From a bacterium (GTDB lineage Bacteria > Hinthialibacterota > Hinthialibacteria > Hinthialibacterales > Hinthialibacteraceae), in contig WGLV01000048.1 of NCBI GenBank assembly GCA_016125385.1, positions 1-54,466 on the forward strand: 54,466 bases of DNA. The letters are read 5' to 3'. A program made the position numbers and the translations under genes. Each line of letters starts with the position of its first letter. Within the stretch, counting starts at the first letter, position 1. Below are positions 52,368-54,466 of the stretch, one piece after another. A model generated the notes under the pieces. It was not told the origin of the DNA. It worked only from the letters and a program-made list of their open reading frames with translations, and ran no database searches.

Positions 52368-52397
52368 TTGCGAAACTTTATCAATTGATGATAAAAT
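52368..52397 (+). promoter_or_regulatory. Candidate promoter with overlapping dyad, pseudopilin gene
   Basis: TTGCGA (52368-52373), an 18-base spacer and TAAAAT (52392-52397). The dyad TGATGAT-N7-ATCATCA (52386-52406) overlaps the -10, as an operator would. Confidence 0.45.
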
Positions 52398-52458
52398 CGA
52401 TCATCATCCTGGCTCACCCAACCCGCGTTTATGCTTTGATCTATTTGGAGGAATCTCA

Positions 52459-53034
52459 ATGATTCTCAACCGGGATGAGCGGGGCTTTACGCTGATCGAA
52501 TTATTGATTGTGGTTGCGATTATCGGTATTCTGGCGGCGATCGCCGTTCCGAATTTTCTGAACGCGCAGATTCGCGCCAAGGTGTCGAAAACCGAAGCGG
52601 AAATGCGCAATTTCGTCACCGCGCAGGAGATGTACCGCCTCGATAACAACGCCTACCCACCTCATTTTCACACCCCGTGGCAGAACAAGTTTCTCACCAC
52701 CCCGATCTCTTACGTCGGCTCCATGCCTAAAGACATTTTTATGAACCCGAAGAATCCCGATCCCGTAGCGTGGCCGCTGACTTATGGCGAATATCACCGC
52801 GAACAGATCTATAACAGCGACGGCGGCGTGATTCTGCCGCCTCAACAGCGAGTACCCAACAATCCCGACGATGTGCGGCGGGGACTGGCGGGAAAGCCAT
52901 TTGCTTATGAACTCTGGAGCGTCGGTCCGAACGGCGCGCTGGATTTCAACGTGAACGGCATCACCGGTTTCACCTATTATCAGGCATCGAACGGAACGCT
53001 CAGCATCGGCGATATTGTCTGGGTCAGGCCGTAA
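52459..53034 (+). CDS. GspG-like type II secretion pseudopilin
   Basis: A 191-residue prepilin. The signal 'RDERGFTLIELLIVVAIIGILAAIAVPNFL' is cut after Gly9, leaving Glu at position 5. 'RAKVSKTEAEMRNFVTAQEMYRLDNNAYP' is the alpha-1 C-terminal part typical of GspG, and the C-terminal part has 'FAYELWSVGPNGALDF', close to the GspG end that binds Ca2+ in studied systems. The ATG at 52459 is fixed by GGAGG at 52447-52451. It is monocistronic and far from the H-I-J-K cluster, but may supply the major subunit for the same pseudopilus (inference). Confidence 0.88.
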   Translation: MILNRDERGFTLIELLIVVAIIGILAAIAVPNFLNAQIRAKVSKTEAEMRNFVTAQEMYRLDNNAYPPHFHTPWQNKFLTTPISYVGSMPKDIFMNPKNPDPVAWPLTYGEYHREQIYNSDGGVILPPQQRVPNNPDDVRRGLAGKPFAYELWSVGPNGALDFNVNGITGFTYYQASNGTLSIGDIVWVRP

Positions 53035-53064
53035 AACTTTTATCCATTTTCATTCGGTGGAAAC

Positions 53065-53094
53065 AAAAAAGGAGCGGGCCGAGGCCCGCTCCTT
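53065..53094 (-). terminator. Rho-independent terminator
   Basis: AAGGAGCGGGCC and GGCCCGCTCCTT are perfect 12-base inverted copies around GA. On the minus strand a run of Ts follows. It ends the secreted protein gene at 53122 and sits between convergent genes. Confidence 0.9.
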
Positions 53095-53121
53095 CGTTGA
53101 ATCGGAAACGATTGAGAGCGA

Positions 53122-54243
53122 TTAGAAAACGCTCCAGTCATGCACGTCATTGGTAACCGGTACGACCACGCGGAAGTTATCAAAGAACACTTTTTTGCCC
53201 GCGTCGGCCGCGCCGTTGTTGGTGGAGAGCCAGATATTCATCCATGGCGCGTCGGAATTCAGCGACTCGGCGTGGCCAGACATGTCTACCGCCCAGACCA
53301 GCGTCTTCCAGTTATCAACGGCGTCAGCGTAGCCCAACTCGGCGTATTGATTCCATCCGCCGCTTTCGGTCTGGATGATCAGCGCCGATTGAACCCATCC
53401 GCCTGAGACCGCTTCGCCAAGACGAACGTCCATCCATACTTCGCGCACTTCAGTCCAACGGTCGAACCGGCTCAGGCCTTCCGTGGTGCGAATGGTATTC
53501 TGCCAGCCGCCCGCCAGTTCAAATTCCATGTAGTTCGAGCCTTCGGAGGGTTCCACTTCGCCTTCGCCGATAAAGGGCAGGGCGCCGGTGGTGTCGGAGG
53601 TTTCCCAACCGTCGACGAACAGGGTGTCGGGGTTTTCTTCGTTAAAGCCATAGACCAGCTTGGATTCGACGTCGGGAATGCCGGCGGGACGGTAAAAGTA
53701 GATATCGTCGATGTACAAACCGCCAACGTTTGTGGCGTCGCCCGGAGAGATGAAACCGCCGAAGTAAGTGACGTTGTCCATGCTCTGAGTCGCCAGCGAA
53801 CTGATCGGCCAGACCAGCTCGACCCACTGGTTGGTTACAGTCGTGCTCTTGAAACCAAGGCTGGTGTCGTTGAAGTCAAGGCGAATTTCCTTGTTGCCGA
53901 CCGTATGCACATCGCCCTTATCAATAAAGTAAACCCACATGTGCAACTCGGTCATACCCGCCGCCATGACCGCTTCCTTACCGCCGGGCCAGTTGAGCTG
54001 GGCCCACTGCCAGGTCCCGCCCGTGTTGTCGTATTCGACATACAGCGAGGCTTCGCCGCTGTGAGGCTGGATGGTCTGATCGACGAATGGAGCATACTCA
54101 ACCAGCGACCCGAGAATCGAGCCGCCGCTGTAGGTCCATTCAAGACCATCTTCAAAATCGGTGACGTCGATGCGTTTTGCTTCCTGCGCGTAAACGCCTG
54201 AAGCGACGAGAAGTGATGCCATAACCCAAATCCAGTGTTTCAT
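53122..54243 (-). CDS. Secreted carbohydrate-binding-like protein with two beta-sandwich domains
   Basis: A 373-residue exported protein with signal peptide 'MKHWIWVMASLLVASGVYAQ'. Two similar domains follow: about 25-185 ('TDFEDGLEWTYSGGS' to 'NVGGLYIDDIYFYRP') and about 200-370 ('LFVDGWETSDTTGALPF' to 'GKKVFFDNFRVVVP'). The 'YIDDIYFY' and 'FFDNFRV' endings and the Trp-rich strands are typical of galactose-binding-like CBM folds. No catalytic residues. The start at 54243 has GGAGG 9 bases upstream. It is monocistronic, ending at the terminator at 53094. Confidence 0.75.
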   Translation of the reverse strand: MKHWIWVMASLLVASGVYAQEAKRIDVTDFEDGLEWTYSGGSILGSLVEYAPFVDQTIQPHSGEASLYVEYDNTGGTWQWAQLNWPGGKEAVMAAGMTELHMWVYFIDKGDVHTVGNKEIRLDFNDTSLGFKSTTVTNQWVELVWPISSLATQSMDNVTYFGGFISPGDATNVGGLYIDDIYFYRPAGIPDVESKLVYGFNEENPDTLFVDGWETSDTTGALPFIGEGEVEPSEGSNYMEFELAGGWQNTIRTTEGLSRFDRWTEVREVWMDVRLGEAVSGGWVQSALIIQTESGGWNQYAELGYADAVDNWKTLVWAVDMSGHAESLNSDAPWMNIWLSTNNGAADAGKKVFFDNFRVVVPVTNDVHDWSVF

Positions 54244-54330
54244 AAAACCGATCCTCCCAAGTGATGTAGATGAGCATTGGATTGAAAAATACATATTTTC
54301 AACCCATGTTTTGGCAATAACAATATCTTA

Positions 54331-54466
54331 GAGCCCGTTTGCATGAATATTCATCTTGAGCTATGCTGACTCATCTGTTTTGATTTTTTCGGTTGAGGCA
54401 AACGGAATGCGGTACGAAAGCGATCTGACGGATCGGGAATGGGAAACGATTCGCCGCCATTTCGAA
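54331..54466 (+). mobile_element. Left end of an IS5-family insertion sequence (truncated by window)
   Basis: GAGCCCGTTTGC at 54331 looks like an IS5-type terminal inverted repeat. It is preceded by TTA (54328-54330), a plausible 3-base target duplication. A transposase start follows 76 bases in. The right end is outside the window, so the boundaries cannot be confirmed. Confidence 0.6.
54407..54466 (+). CDS. IS5-family transposase, N-terminal fragment (3' cut by window)
   Basis: The only 20 codons visible read MRYESDLTDREWETIRRHFE. This matches the conserved beginning of IS5-family transposases (DUF4096-type 'M.Y.SDLTD.EW..I...'). The reading frame is open at the window end. The DDE catalytic residues are not in the window. 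Confidence 0.75.
   Translation, partial: MRYESDLTDREWETIRRHFE

Larger units (their letters stand above)
51944..52458. other. Intergenic region between ftsK and pseudopilin gene with DnaA-box-like sites
   Basis: About 515 bases, AT-rich in parts. TTATACACG at 52021-52029 matches 8 of 9 of the DnaA box TTATNCACA. TGTGGATAA at 52174-52182 is a perfect box on the minus strand. TGTGGAAAA at 52272-52280 fits the relaxed TTWTNCACA on the minus strand. A promoter for the rightward gene lies at 52368-52397. Confidence 0.55.

Overview
This 54.5-kb window comes from a GC-rich (AT-rich only in places) Gram-negative-type bacterium. It has an outer-membrane barrel protein ending in Phe, a MATE pump, Tat-exported carbohydrate enzymes, pseudopilins and an O-antigen-type ABC ATPase. 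The mix of dockerin/cohesin domains, Thr-Pro linkers, 'DNDGDGxIDE' calcium motifs, XylR-like PBP-AraC regulators, sulfatases and Tat-exported sugar isomerases resembles uncultured lineages such as Sumerlaeota, Hydrogenedentota or Hinthialibacterota. That placement is inference. No rRNA, tRNA or phylogenetic marker fixes it.

Layout. 0-4 kb: two secreted beta-propeller proteins (the first cut by the window edge) and a convergent GT4 glycosyltransferase. 4.2-8.4 kb: a cohesin/dockerin protein with a long Thr-Pro linker, followed by a PorV/FadL-like outer-membrane barrel and a strong terminator. 8.5-14.3 kb (minus strand): a tightly coupled surface-glycan operon. It contains a Wzt-type ABC ATPase with a C-terminal glycan-binding domain, a dual-methyltransferase/coiled-coil protein reminiscent of WbdD chain terminators, and a GT4 with an inserted beta-sandwich. 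14.3-17.4 kb: a LON-domain protein, a XylR-like regulator and a divergent Tat-exported hydroxypyruvate-isomerase-like enzyme.

17.5-29.3 kb (minus strand): the most striking locus, a minor-pseudopilin cluster in H-I-J-K order. Three of its four pilin-like proteins are loaded with Asp-rich calcium-type repeats. The K-like member is about 2,186 residues long and carries a lamin-tail-like domain. A secreted carbohydrate-binding-like protein follows. 30-32 kb: a GDSL esterase and a Tat-exported sulfatase, then a HEPN-domain ribonuclease candidate paired with an unknown small protein. 33-36 kb: a secreted protein and a large beta-propeller. 36-42 kb: a coiled-coil protein, FolC, and a globin-coupled histidine kinase with its sigma-54 response regulator.

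42.1-43.6 kb: a gene-free stretch with paired operator-like dyads, opposed terminators, an array of about 16 copies of a 15-nt motif spaced in multiples of about 12 nt, and an AT-rich block. 43.6-54.5 kb: a membrane protein and MATE pump operon, a ClC channel with CBS domains, a secreted protein, FtsK, an intergenic cluster of DnaA-box-like sites, a GspG-like pseudopilin, a secreted carbohydrate-binding-like protein, and the left end of an IS5-family element running off the window.

Together the genes describe a cell surface specialised for secreted glycan-interacting proteins, a large calcium-dependent pseudopilus tip, and modified, exported polysaccharide.
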